Source: an uncultured Porphyromonadaceae bacterium
Lineage (GTDB): Bacteria > Bacteroidota > Bacteroidia > Bacteroidales > Muribaculaceae
Direction of reading: 5' to 3'
Assembly: GCA_900544305.1 (NCBI GenBank)
Contig: UQUV01000049.1
Coordinates: forward strand, 1-20,908
DNA length: 20,908 nt
Under the pieces are notes generated by a model that was given only the letters and a program-made list of their open reading frames with translations, was not told the origin of the DNA and ran no database searches. This document shows, piece by piece, positions 6,732 through 14,513 of the stretch. The first letter of the stretch is position 1. The number at the start of each line of letters is the position of its first letter. Made by a program: the position numbers and the translations under genes.

Positions 6732-8129
6732 ATGAAAAAAAATCTGTTTCTGAGCGCATTTTCCATTGCCGCTCTACTGTTCTTGGGAAGTTGCAGCAAT
6801 GAGCCTGCCTCCTCTTTCTCCGTCACTACTGAAAACGACGAAAACACTCCAATCTTCATCACTCCCGACAAGGGATTCAGCATCACCTACACGGCTGAAA
6901 ACATGAAGGCCGTCACGGCCGAGAACCTGCCGGAAGGATGGAGCGCCACAGTGAACGACGCCGAAAAGAGCATCACCATCACGGCGACTGCCGATGCTGA
7001 ATCAAACGCAACCATTACCGTTTCGGCAACCGGACTCGACTCAAAGACATACAAAAGCGAACTGAAATTCTACTGTCTGAACTCGTTCGACAACCCTAAC
7101 GGAACTTTCGTTCTCAACGAAGGAAACATGACCACCGAAAACGGCTCGCTCACCTACATCACTCCGGAAGGATATGTCGTTGACGACGCCTATAAGACAG
7201 TCAACGGAACGGAACTCGGAAACGTGGCACAGGACATGTCTGTCTGCAACGGAAAAATCTATGTCATCGCGCAGAACGGCAACGAAAATCCGAACGGAAC
7301 AAAATTTGAAAACGACGGCATGCTCGTTGTCATGGATGCCAAGACGCTGAAAAAAGTACAGGCGTTCTCAAAAGAGGAACTGGCAGTGCTCGACTGGCCG
7401 ACACACATCGCCGCACTCGACAACCAGCACATTTTTATCCGCGACAATGAAGGCATCTACCGCTTCAACGCAGATACTAAAGAGCTGACTTTCGTCGAAG
7501 GCACTGAGGGTGCTCCGAAAAGCCAGTTCATTGTAATGAACGGCAATGCCTATACCTACAAAACCGGCATGCTTGGCGGTATCCTTGCCCTTTCCACAGA
7601 AAGCGACAAAGCAACCAAAACATCATTCCCGTTCAGCATCAAGTACGACATCAACGAAACGCTCGGTATCCGTGCGGCTGAAGACGGAAAAATCTGGGTT
7701 CTTGGATTTGGTTTTGGCAAAACATCCATCAGCAAATTCAATCTGTCCAACCGGGAAATGGAACAGCGCCTCATCAGCGTAAAACCGGCTGTCGGAAGTT
7801 CAGGCGTATCATTTGTTGCCAACGGCAATACCCTCTACTATGCCGACGGAACAGCCCTCTACCGCTACAACTTCACTGCGGAAGAAGAGAATGCCGAAGA
7901 ATGGCTGGTTGACCTCTCAACGCTCGACAAAAACGCAAAATTGCTCTACAACGGCCTTGGCGTACACCCGCAGACCGGAAAAGTGTATGTCAACACACTG
8001 AAGTCAACGGCTCTTTACAACGAGAATGCCATCTGGGTGTTCGACTTCAACACCAGCAAAGACGCGCCGGAAGCAAAATATGAAAACTACACCAACTTCC
8101 CGGCAGGTTTCTATTTTCCTCAAAACTAA
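6732..8129 (+). CDS. BtuG-like beta-propeller surface lipoprotein 1
   Basis: This 465-aa lipoprotein has lipobox LGSC (Cys21) followed by SNEP. A small beta domain (about 28-113) precedes a propeller that begins at GTFVLNEGNMTTENGSLTYI (about 118) and continues in repeated blade-like units to the C terminus. The pattern LNEG...SLTYI...AQDM..CNGKIYVI matches the YncE-like/DUF5074 type that includes BtuG, the surface cobalamin-binding partner of BtuB in Bacteroides. It lies in the riboswitch-controlled unit, 23 nt after the family A gene and 18 nt before a second propeller gene. Binding of B12 or another corrinoid at the surface is inferred from family resemblance plus the riboswitch. The extra N-terminal domain, absent from the next protein, is a notable difference. 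Specific ligand is unknown, so no symbol is given. Confidence 0.85.
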   Translation: MKKNLFLSAFSIAALLFLGSCSNEPASSFSVTTENDENTPIFITPDKGFSITYTAENMKAVTAENLPEGWSATVNDAEKSITITATADAESNATITVSATGLDSKTYKSELKFYCLNSFDNPNGTFVLNEGNMTTENGSLTYITPEGYVVDDAYKTVNGTELGNVAQDMSVCNGKIYVIAQNGNENPNGTKFENDGMLVVMDAKTLKKVQAFSKEELAVLDWPTHIAALDNQHIFIRDNEGIYRFNADTKELTFVEGTEGAPKSQFIVMNGNAYTYKTGMLGGILALSTESDKATKTSFPFSIKYDINETLGIRAAEDGKIWVLGFGFGKTSISKFNLSNREMEQRLISVKPAVGSSGVSFVANGNTLYYADGTALYRYNFTAEEENAEEWLVDLSTLDKNAKLLYNGLGVHPQTGKVYVNTLKSTALYNENAIWVFDFNTSKDAPEAKYENYTNFPAGFYFPQN

Positions 8130-8147
8130 CACTAAAAACAACCGAAC

Positions 8148-9392
8148 ATGACAATAAAACAATCCTTCCGATTCCTTTCGGTTGCAGCCATTGCCTGCAC
8201 AGCCCTCACCGGCTGTAACAACGAAGAGCCCAAAGACAATCCGCCGACAACCCCTTTGGGCGGATATGCCGACCCGAAAGGGGTAATGATTCTCAATCAG
8301 GGAGCTTCCTTAGAGAGCAGTTCACTCACTTACATCGCACCGAATGGTGAAGTGGAAGAAAAAGTGTATCAGAAAGTCAACGGCACTGCCTTCGGACACA
8401 ATGCACAGGACCTCTACATGTATAACGGCAAACTCTATATCCTCAGCAACAACAACGAGGAAAACAACGCTCACGCCGGCGACGGAACACTGGTCATCGC
8501 CGATGCCGTTACACTGAAACGCGAGAAGGTATTCAAGCTCAAGGACCTTGTCTACAAACGTCCGGAAGGCTCTTTGGACGAAAACGAATATCTGCCTCTC
8601 ATTCTGCCTACAAGCAATATTGTAGTCGTAGACGAACAGAACATTTTCTTCTCCGACCAGAAGGCGCTGTTCCGCTTCAACAGTTTGGACGGAACGCTCA
8701 CCATTCTTGAAGGCGGCTATCATTTCGGCAACCAGGGCAACACCATCGAATCCGTTGCATCGACAAGAGGCATGACCGTAATCGGCGACTGCGTTTACAC
8801 CGGAGGCGGAGGCTTTTGGGCAACAACACGCCTGCTGGAATTCAAAAAAGACACGAACGAATCCACACGCGTCATCGAAGACCTCAATGGAGATTTCATC
8901 AGCGGAATATGCCGTACGGGCGAACGCGAAATCCTTCTCGCTACCTGCGGACGGGAAGGCAGCAACAAGAGCTACTTCTACTTCGTCAACATTGACACTT
9001 GGAACATCGTGAAAGAAATGCCGGTTGCAGCCGACATCAATGCCGACTACTGCAACAACTCCGGTGTCACACTCGCCGGCGACTATGTGTACTTTGCTGC
9101 CGGAACAACCAAAATCAGCCGTGCGTCCATCAAGACAGGCCAAGTGGAAAAGAACTACATCGACATTCAGAAAGATGCGCCAAACGCCAATTTCCTGACC
9201 TGTAATGTAGTTGCCGATCCTACGAACCAGTATCTCTACGTTGCAGCATCGGAAGAATACTACGAATCGACCATTTCCAACAGCAATCTTCTGGTTTACG
9301 ACTGTAGCGGAGACACTCCAAAACTTGTCCAAAACATAGCCAACAAGACAAGCTATCCGGTCGGAATCTATCCGATGTCAAAATTCTATTGA
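8148..9392 (+). CDS. BtuG-like beta-propeller surface lipoprotein 2
   Basis: This 414-aa lipoprotein has lipobox LTGC (Cys23) followed by NNEEPKD, predicting surface exposure. After a short Pro-rich linker the propeller starts near residue 47 with GVMILNQGASLESSSLTYI. The motif FGHNAQDLYMYNGKLYILSN parallels GNVAQDMSVCNGKIYVIAQN of the upstream protein, so the two are paralogues of the BtuG/YncE-like type. They are clearly diverged, and this one lacks the extra N-terminal beta domain. It is the last gene before the terminator at 9436-9478 and presumably shares the B12-riboswitch transcript. Surface corrinoid binding is inferred. Two different propellers in one unit could provide different corrinoid preferences or different partner transporters. 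Confidence 0.85.
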   Translation: MTIKQSFRFLSVAAIACTALTGCNNEEPKDNPPTTPLGGYADPKGVMILNQGASLESSSLTYIAPNGEVEEKVYQKVNGTAFGHNAQDLYMYNGKLYILSNNNEENNAHAGDGTLVIADAVTLKREKVFKLKDLVYKRPEGSLDENEYLPLILPTSNIVVVDEQNIFFSDQKALFRFNSLDGTLTILEGGYHFGNQGNTIESVASTRGMTVIGDCVYTGGGGFWATTRLLEFKKDTNESTRVIEDLNGDFISGICRTGEREILLATCGREGSNKSYFYFVNIDTWNIVKEMPVAADINADYCNNSGVTLAGDYVYFAAGTTKISRASIKTGQVEKNYIDIQKDAPNANFLTCNVVADPTNQYLYVAASEEYYESTISNSNLLVYDCSGDTPKLVQNIANKTSYPVGIYPMSKFY

Positions 9393-9435
9393 TAGAACGT
9401 CCCACCGCAAGGGGGACAGCCACAAAACATAAGAG

Positions 9436-9478
9436 CTCCTGCTTTAGCCTTTTGAGTGCTAAAAGCAGGAGTTTTTTT
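9436..9478 (+). terminator. Terminator closing the riboswitch-controlled unit
   Basis: CTCCTGCTTTAGC (9436-9448) pairs with GCTAAAAGCAGGAG (9458-9471), with one bulged base, and is followed by T7 (9472-9478). This is a strong intrinsic terminator 43 nt after the second propeller gene. It separates the riboswitch unit from the second family A gene. Confidence 0.85.
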
Positions 9479-9584
9479 ATTGCATCATATAAGGCGACAA
9501 GCGAATCTGCCCCGTTTTCAATTTTAATAACAATATCTATCCCAAACAGATTCGTCCTACCAGCCGGTCTTTCAAAAATTTGGC

Positions 9585-9592
9585 TAACTTTG
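9585..9592 (+). promoter_or_regulatory. -7 element for second family A gene
   Basis: TAACTTTG is an exact TAnnTTTG match 70 bp before the ATG at 9663. No good TTTG is seen at -33. The leader contains a GGCAGG/CCTGCC hairpin (9607-9632) but none of the conserved B12 riboswitch elements. Confidence 0.5.
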
Positions 9593-9662
9593 TGCCCAAA
9601 CAATAAGGCAGGAATCCGAACAGGAGCCTGCCCGTTGTAAATACCAATCCACAAACCGCAAC

Positions 9663-10685
9663 ATGGCAAAGAAAATATCAGCATTGCAACTTATGGCAGG
9701 TATTGCTGCCCTGTCATTCGGCCTCGCATCGTGCAGCACCGAAGAGCCTTCACCCGAACCGGAACCGGAACCGGAAGGACCCTCACCTTATGTGGCAAAA
9801 GTGTTCGACTACCGTCCTGCCGCCGGGCAATATGTCAACGTAATCCCTGAATACGAAGAAGGCGACACGCAGGAGGACATGAACCGTAAGGCCCTGGAAG
9901 CCATCTGCGGCGACGCCGACGGCATGATTTCGCTCGGCGGATTCGGCGGCTACGTTGTAGTAGGCTTCGACCATACGGTTGAAAACAAAGCCGGCTTGTG
10001 TGATTTCCGCGTGCTCGGCAACGCTTTCTACGCCACAGGACAATCGGAATACGGCAACAGCGAACCGGGAGTAATTCAAGTAAGCTGCGACGCCAACCGT
10101 AACGGACAACCCGACGACGCATGGTACGAAATAGCCGGAAGCTCACACAACGGAACGGAATCGTGGATTCAAAAAGCCGCCGAAGCCGGCAACGACACGC
10201 AAACCGTACGCGACTACGAAATCACCTACTACCGGCCCGCAAGCACCCCGACGAAACCGACAAAGGAATACATCCGCTGGGAAGACAATCAGGGAAACAG
10301 CGGCTACCGCGCAAAGAACGACACCCACAAGCAGCCCTACTATCCGCAATGGATTGACGAGGAAAAGCTGACATTCAAAGGCACCCGCCTACCGCAAAAC
10401 GCCATTGACCTCAGCGGACAAGGCAACAACTTCGGACTTTTCCGCTTTGCCTACGGATATGCCGACAACGTTCAGAGCACGCTCGACTCCTCGGCCATCG
10501 ACATCGACTGGGCAGTGGATGCCGACGGAAATCCGGCAAACCTGAAGGGTATCGACTTTATCCGCATCTACACCGGCATCAATCAGGAAAACGGTTGGCT
10601 GGGCGAATGCTCGACAGAAATAGCCGGCATTGTCGACCTGCACATGTGCAACATCGTCATCGAGAGCGCAGGCATCAAAAAATAG
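9663..10685 (+). CDS. Surface lipoprotein, family A copy 2
   Basis: This 340-aa lipoprotein has lipobox LASC (Cys24) followed by STEEPS. It is closely similar over its whole mature length to the protein at 5698, sharing blocks such as EYEEGDTQEDMNRK, GMISLGGFGGYVVVGFDH and FKGTRLPQNAIDLSGQGNN. Differences concentrate in the linker, here a PEPEPEPE run coded by a 6-bp repeat, and in scattered surface-type substitutions. The Asp/Asn loop DANRNGQPDDAWYE (from residue 143) is kept. The gene is separated from the riboswitch unit by a strong terminator and has its own candidate promoter, so it may escape B12 repression. The function is unknown; a role in corrinoid acquisition is inferred from its paralogue and neighbours. 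Confidence 0.85.
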   Translation: MAKKISALQLMAGIAALSFGLASCSTEEPSPEPEPEPEGPSPYVAKVFDYRPAAGQYVNVIPEYEEGDTQEDMNRKALEAICGDADGMISLGGFGGYVVVGFDHTVENKAGLCDFRVLGNAFYATGQSEYGNSEPGVIQVSCDANRNGQPDDAWYEIAGSSHNGTESWIQKAAEAGNDTQTVRDYEITYYRPASTPTKPTKEYIRWEDNQGNSGYRAKNDTHKQPYYPQWIDEEKLTFKGTRLPQNAIDLSGQGNNFGLFRFAYGYADNVQSTLDSSAIDIDWAVDADGNPANLKGIDFIRIYTGINQENGWLGECSTEIAGIVDLHMCNIVIESAGIKK

Positions 10686-10782
10686 CAGACAGCCAAGTCC
10701 GCATTCTCATCGGCAATATGCTGTTTTCCATCCAGATAGAGCAGTCGCAAAATTTTTCTGATAAAAAAATCCGCAAAAACAC

Positions 10783-10813
10783 TTGCACAATTCAAAAATA
10801 CACTCTATCTTTG
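10783..10813 (+). promoter_or_regulatory. Promoter of tRNA-Gln
   Basis: TTG (10783-10785), 20 bp, then TATCTTTG (10806-10813) is a good Bacteroidetes promoter. The -33 sits in AAAACACTTG, as at the tRNA-Pro promoter. Confidence 0.75.
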
Positions 10814-10854
10814 CATCGCTTTTGGGACGAAAACAAAGTCTTTAAAGTTAGGAT

Positions 10855-10925
10855 TGTCTTATGGTGTAATGGTAGCACTGCAGTTTTTGGTTCTGCCTGT
10901 CTTGGTTCGAATCCAGGTAAGACAA
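10855..10925 (+). tRNA. tRNA-Gln (anticodon TTG)
   Basis: This is a 71-nt cloverleaf. The acceptor stem is TGTCTTA/TAAGACA with discriminator A. T8 is followed by a GTG/CAC D stem with the loop containing GGTAG. The anticodon arm is GCAGT, TTTTGGT, TCTGC, giving anticodon TTG, with a T-T apposition at the loop-closing pair. The T arm is CTTGG, TTCGAAT, CCAGG. CCA is not encoded (CACA follows), unlike the tRNA-Pro in this window. Confidence 0.94.
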
Positions 10926-10930
10926 CACAA

Positions 10931-10956
10931 AGGAGCGCTTCGGTGCTCCTTTTTTT
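10931..10956 (+). terminator. Terminator of tRNA-Gln
   Basis: AGGAGCGC, tetraloop TTCG, then GTGCTCCT and a T run form a compact, strong intrinsic terminator five bases after the tRNA end. Confidence 0.9.
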
Positions 10957-10996
10957 ATTTCCCAATCCATCCTTTTCCGCGTGGCGGTTGCGGAAT

Positions 10997-11052
10997 TTTT
11001 CCACAGCGGATTCCACACTTATCCACACTTGCGGAAGGACGCTAATTCCACA
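10997..11052 (+). other. Second group of DnaA-box-like sites
   Basis: The susC upstream region holds TTTTCCACA (10997), GATTCCACA (11009), TTATCCACA (11019, an exact match to the E. coli consensus DnaA box) and AATTCCACA (11044), all on the plus strand. They may be DnaA sites or a repeated operator for the SusC/D genes. Apart from a weak promoter-like element, nothing else is recognised between the tRNA terminator and susC. Confidence 0.4.
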
Positions 11053-11103
11053 GTCTGAAATTCAAACGGCTGTATTTCACCCACTTGACAGATTTCCCCG
11101 AAA

Positions 11104-11137
11104 TTTGGAACACCGTTTGCGTGATAATGTATGTTTA
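11104..11137 (+). promoter_or_regulatory. Weak candidate promoter for the SusC/SusD genes
   Basis: TTTG (11104-11107), 22 bp, then TATGTTTA (11130-11137) is one base off the TAnnTTTG consensus. The start of transcription would fall only about 10 nt before the ATG at 11153. Confidence 0.3.
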
Positions 11138-11152
11138 AAAACCTACTTACAC

Positions 11153-14100
11153 ATGAGAGTTAACGTACATTATTCACTTTTGGTTGGATTATTACTGTCT
11201 ATCCTTCCAATTTCTACAATCTATGCCCAAGAGAGCAATGTCCTGACGGGATGCGTGCTCGATTCTAAGGGCGAGCCTCTGATTGGCGCCAGCGTCATTG
11301 TCAACGGTTCGAGTAGCGGCGTCATTACAGATGCAGACGGAAATTTCACTATTACAGCTTCTAAAGACGATGTTCTCACCGTTTCATATGTCGGTTTCCA
11401 TACTCGTGAACTGAATCTGGCAAGGAGAAGAAAAACCGGACCTATGAGAATTACCCTGATGGAAGACGTGCAGACGTTGAGCGAGGTGGTTGTCACCGCC
11501 ATGGGTATTAAAAAGGACACGAAAAAACTGGGATACGCCGTAAGCACATTGAGTGCCGAGGACCTGACTCAGGCAGGTGCCACCAACTTTGCTTCGGCCA
11601 TGTACGGCAAGGCACCGGGTGTCAGAATCAACCAGACACAAGGCGGTTCGGCTGGTGCTGTATCCATCAACATCCGCGGACTGACATCCATCACCGGCAA
11701 CAACCAGCCTATCATCATTATGGACGGTGTGCCCATCCGTAACGGCGGTACGGGCAAAAGCACCGATTTTGCGGAGTTCGGCAACGACGGACGTATCCGC
11801 TCGAACGGTCTTGTGGACATCAATCCGGAAGACATTGAAAGCATCACCATCCTGAAAGGAGCGTCGGCCACTGCGCTCTACGGTTCGGAAGCCGCCAACG
11901 GTGCGGTAGTCATCACCAGCAAACGCGCCAAGACCGACAAGGTATCCGTTGATTTCACTGCCCAGGTAGCAGCCAACCTGACTGCCTACTTGCCAAAAGT
12001 GCAAAACGTTTACGGACCGGGTACCTACAACATCAACTACAGCGACTACGAAAAGCAGACCGGCGGATTCTATCTCCGCACCTACAACGGAAAGGAATAC
12101 AAGAGCGTGCGCAGCACAACGCAGTCGTTCGGTCCGCGCTACGACGGCAGCGACGTGCTCTACTGGGACGGCACCATCCGCCCCTATCTCCCGCAGACCG
12201 ACAATCCGTGGGAAGAACTGTTCCGCACGGGCTGGACACAGAACTACACGCTTGCCATTTCGAAGGGCTCGGACAACTCCAGCAACCGTTTCTCCTATAC
12301 GTTTACCGATGAAATACCGAACGCCCTCACGGGTTCCTTCAACAAGCACAACTTCAAGCTCACCGGTTCCTACCGCATCGGCAAGCCGCTTACGATTGAA
12401 TACTCTTTCAACTATATCATACAGGACATCAAGAACCGTCCGCAGACATCACTGGGACTTTACGGCAGTTTCAGCAACGCGTTCTCGACGTTCCTCGACA
12501 TTCCTTATCTGAAACGCACCTACGTGACAAGTCTCGGCTACAAAAATACGTTCGTGGGTGGCGATGCCACACTGACTCCCGACGAAGCATGGGCCTACGA
12601 CCCGAACTATCTGACCGGTGTCAGGGATATGTTCTGGAACATGTACCAGCAGAACAGCAAGGAAACGGAAAACCGTCTGATTGGCATGGTCCGTCCTACG
12701 TTCCAAATCACTCCGTGGCTGAACCTGCGCGCACAAGTCGCCACCGACATCACGGATTCGAAACAGACTTTGGAAAAGAACACGGAACGCCCGAACTCGC
12801 TTTATGACCCGAGCGGCAGTTATCAGGCCATCAACCGCCGCTACGACATTGTCTACGGCGACGTGATGCTCAACTTCTTCCGCACGTTCAACCGCTTCGA
12901 CCTCAACGCCACTGTTGGTTGGACTGGACGCTACGAAAACATGCACAACCTCAGCGTCTCGACCAACGGAGGACTTTCGATGGAAAACTGGTTTGACCTC
13001 AACGCCAGCCGCTATCAGGCAACAGCCAGCCAGCAACGCATGGAACTGCTCAAAACGGGATATATGGGAACCGTTTCGATGGGCTGGGACAATTACCTGT
13101 TCCTCGAACTGACCGGCCGTCAGGAACGCTCGTCGACACTGAAATCGCAAAGTTTCTTCTACCCTTCCGCCAACATGAGCTTCCTGTTTACGGACGCCTT
13201 CAAAATGCCTTACTGGTGGAATATCGGAAAGCTCCGTCTGTCGTACGGTATCGTGGGTAACGCTCCGGAAACGTATGCCGCCAACATCGTCTACGAGCAG
13301 GGGTCGGACAACGGATTTACCTGGAACACGGTCCCGACATCGCTCGGCAACGCCAACATCCGTCCGGAAAAGAAATATGAATACGAAATCGGTTTTGAAA
13401 GCCGCTTCCTCAACAACCGTCTGGGTTTCGATGTGGCCTACTACAACAACATCGTCAAGGACCAGATTCTCTCCACTCCACAACCGTCAAGTTCTGGTGC
13501 AAAATATGTGCTGATGAACGTGGGCGAGGTTGCCAACCACGGTTGGGACATTTCGCTTACCGCCACTCCGGTGCTCACGCGTGACTTCCGCTGGGATATC
13601 ACCGCCACCTACGGCATCTACCGCAACAAGGTACTGAAACTTGCCGACGGCGTTCCCTATCTGGAAATAGCCAACATCGGCGGCAGCGGTGCCAAGATTC
13701 AGGCTGTGGCAGGACAACCGATGGGCGACATCTACACGCAAGTGCCGCAACGCAATGAAAACGGCGAATGTCTCGTTTCCGACAACGGCCTTTACCTCAA
13801 CCAGTCGGAACTGCAAAAGGTTGGAAATATCAACCCCGACGGTGTGGGCGGATTGTTCAACTCGTTCTCCTACAAGAACTTTACGCTCGACTTCAGCATT
13901 GACTTCCGCATCGGTGGCGATGTCATCAACGAAATGAACCAGTATGCCATGGCTCAAGGTCTTACGCCGGAATCTCTGAAATACCGCGACACGGCTTCCG
14001 GAGGTCTCTCCTATTACTATCCGGGCGACAACAACAGTGGTGCAGTTCCGGTTCGGGTTGACCCGTCGACTACTGCCGGTCCGAACGGCGAGCGCGTGTA

Positions 14101-14491
14101 CCACGACGGTATCATCCTCCCGGGTGTAGTGGCCTCAACCGGCAAGCCGAACGACCGCATCATCCCCGCAGCCTATTACTACAACATGACCTACAACTGG
14201 GGAACAAGCTCCGAACAGCTGACTTACGCCAACTCTGTTTTCGACAACACCTATGTGAAGCTCCGCGAGCTGAACCTCAGCTACCGTCTGCCGTCGAAAG
14301 CCGTCGAAAAGTTGGGAATGTCGAACCTCACCTTCTCGGTATTCGGACGCAACCTCTTCTATTTCTATAAGGCATTGAAGAACTACGACGCGGAATCGTC
14401 GGTCGGCACGTCATGGTCCAGCCAGGCAATTGTCGGCAACTCTACCGCCGCCACCCGTTCGTTCGGCGTAGCCATCCGTGCAAGTTTCTAA
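11153..14491 (+). CDS. SusC/RagA-family TonB-linked outer-membrane transporter
   Basis: This 1112-aa protein carries a signal peptide ending at IYAQ. A CarboxypepD_reg-like beta domain (about 30-100) contains GEPLIGASVIVNG, GVITDADGNFTI and LTVSYVGF. The SusC signature region LSEVVVTAMG (about 108) precedes a plug domain to about residue 250 (NGAVVITSK), then a large 22-strand-type barrel ending in RASF. It is the energised pore of a SusC/SusD pair, with the SusD-like lid gene starting 22 nt later. The start at 11153 (MRVNVHY) gives the signal peptide; the reading frame stays open further upstream across the tRNA-Gln, which is not coding. No B12 riboswitch precedes it. Substrate is unknown; adjacency to corrinoid lipoprotein genes is suggestive only. 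No extra STN domain for anti-sigma signalling is present. Confidence 0.95.
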   Translation: MRVNVHYSLLVGLLLSILPISTIYAQESNVLTGCVLDSKGEPLIGASVIVNGSSSGVITDADGNFTITASKDDVLTVSYVGFHTRELNLARRRKTGPMRITLMEDVQTLSEVVVTAMGIKKDTKKLGYAVSTLSAEDLTQAGATNFASAMYGKAPGVRINQTQGGSAGAVSINIRGLTSITGNNQPIIIMDGVPIRNGGTGKSTDFAEFGNDGRIRSNGLVDINPEDIESITILKGASATALYGSEAANGAVVITSKRAKTDKVSVDFTAQVAANLTAYLPKVQNVYGPGTYNINYSDYEKQTGGFYLRTYNGKEYKSVRSTTQSFGPRYDGSDVLYWDGTIRPYLPQTDNPWEELFRTGWTQNYTLAISKGSDNSSNRFSYTFTDEIPNALTGSFNKHNFKLTGSYRIGKPLTIEYSFNYIIQDIKNRPQTSLGLYGSFSNAFSTFLDIPYLKRTYVTSLGYKNTFVGGDATLTPDEAWAYDPNYLTGVRDMFWNMYQQNSKETENRLIGMVRPTFQITPWLNLRAQVATDITDSKQTLEKNTERPNSLYDPSGSYQAINRRYDIVYGDVMLNFFRTFNRFDLNATVGWTGRYENMHNLSVSTNGGLSMENWFDLNASRYQATASQQRMELLKTGYMGTVSMGWDNYLFLELTGRQERSSTLKSQSFFYPSANMSFLFTDAFKMPYWWNIGKLRLSYGIVGNAPETYAANIVYEQGSDNGFTWNTVPTSLGNANIRPEKKYEYEIGFESRFLNNRLGFDVAYYNNIVKDQILSTPQPSSSGAKYVLMNVGEVANHGWDISLTATPVLTRDFRWDITATYGIYRNKVLKLADGVPYLEIANIGGSGAKIQAVAGQPMGDIYTQVPQRNENGECLVSDNGLYLNQSELQKVGNINPDGVGGLFNSFSYKNFTLDFSIDFRIGGDVINEMNQYAMAQGLTPESLKYRDTASGGLSYYYPGDNNSGAVPVRVDPSTTAGPNGERVYHDGIILPGVVASTGKPNDRIIPAAYYYNMTYNWGTSSEQLTYANSVFDNTYVKLRELNLSYRLPSKAVEKLGMSNLTFSVFGRNLFYFYKALKNYDAESSVGTSWSSQAIVGNSTAATRSFGVAIRASF

Positions 14492-14513
14492 CCTCTAATC
14501 ATTTTCAGAAAAT

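Noticed and set aside
8322..9332. 336-aa minus-strand open frame
   Set aside because: It is antisense to the second propeller lipoprotein, which has lipobox, repeats and operon context; the minus frame shows none.
9593..9662. Possible second B12 riboswitch before family A copy 2
   Set aside because: The leader is too short and lacks the AAAAGGGAA, GCCACTG and GACCTGCC elements; only one small hairpin is present.
10595..11152. Upstream extension of the SusC reading frame
   Set aside because: It would read through the end of family A copy 2, tRNA-Gln and its terminator. The signal peptide starts at 11153.
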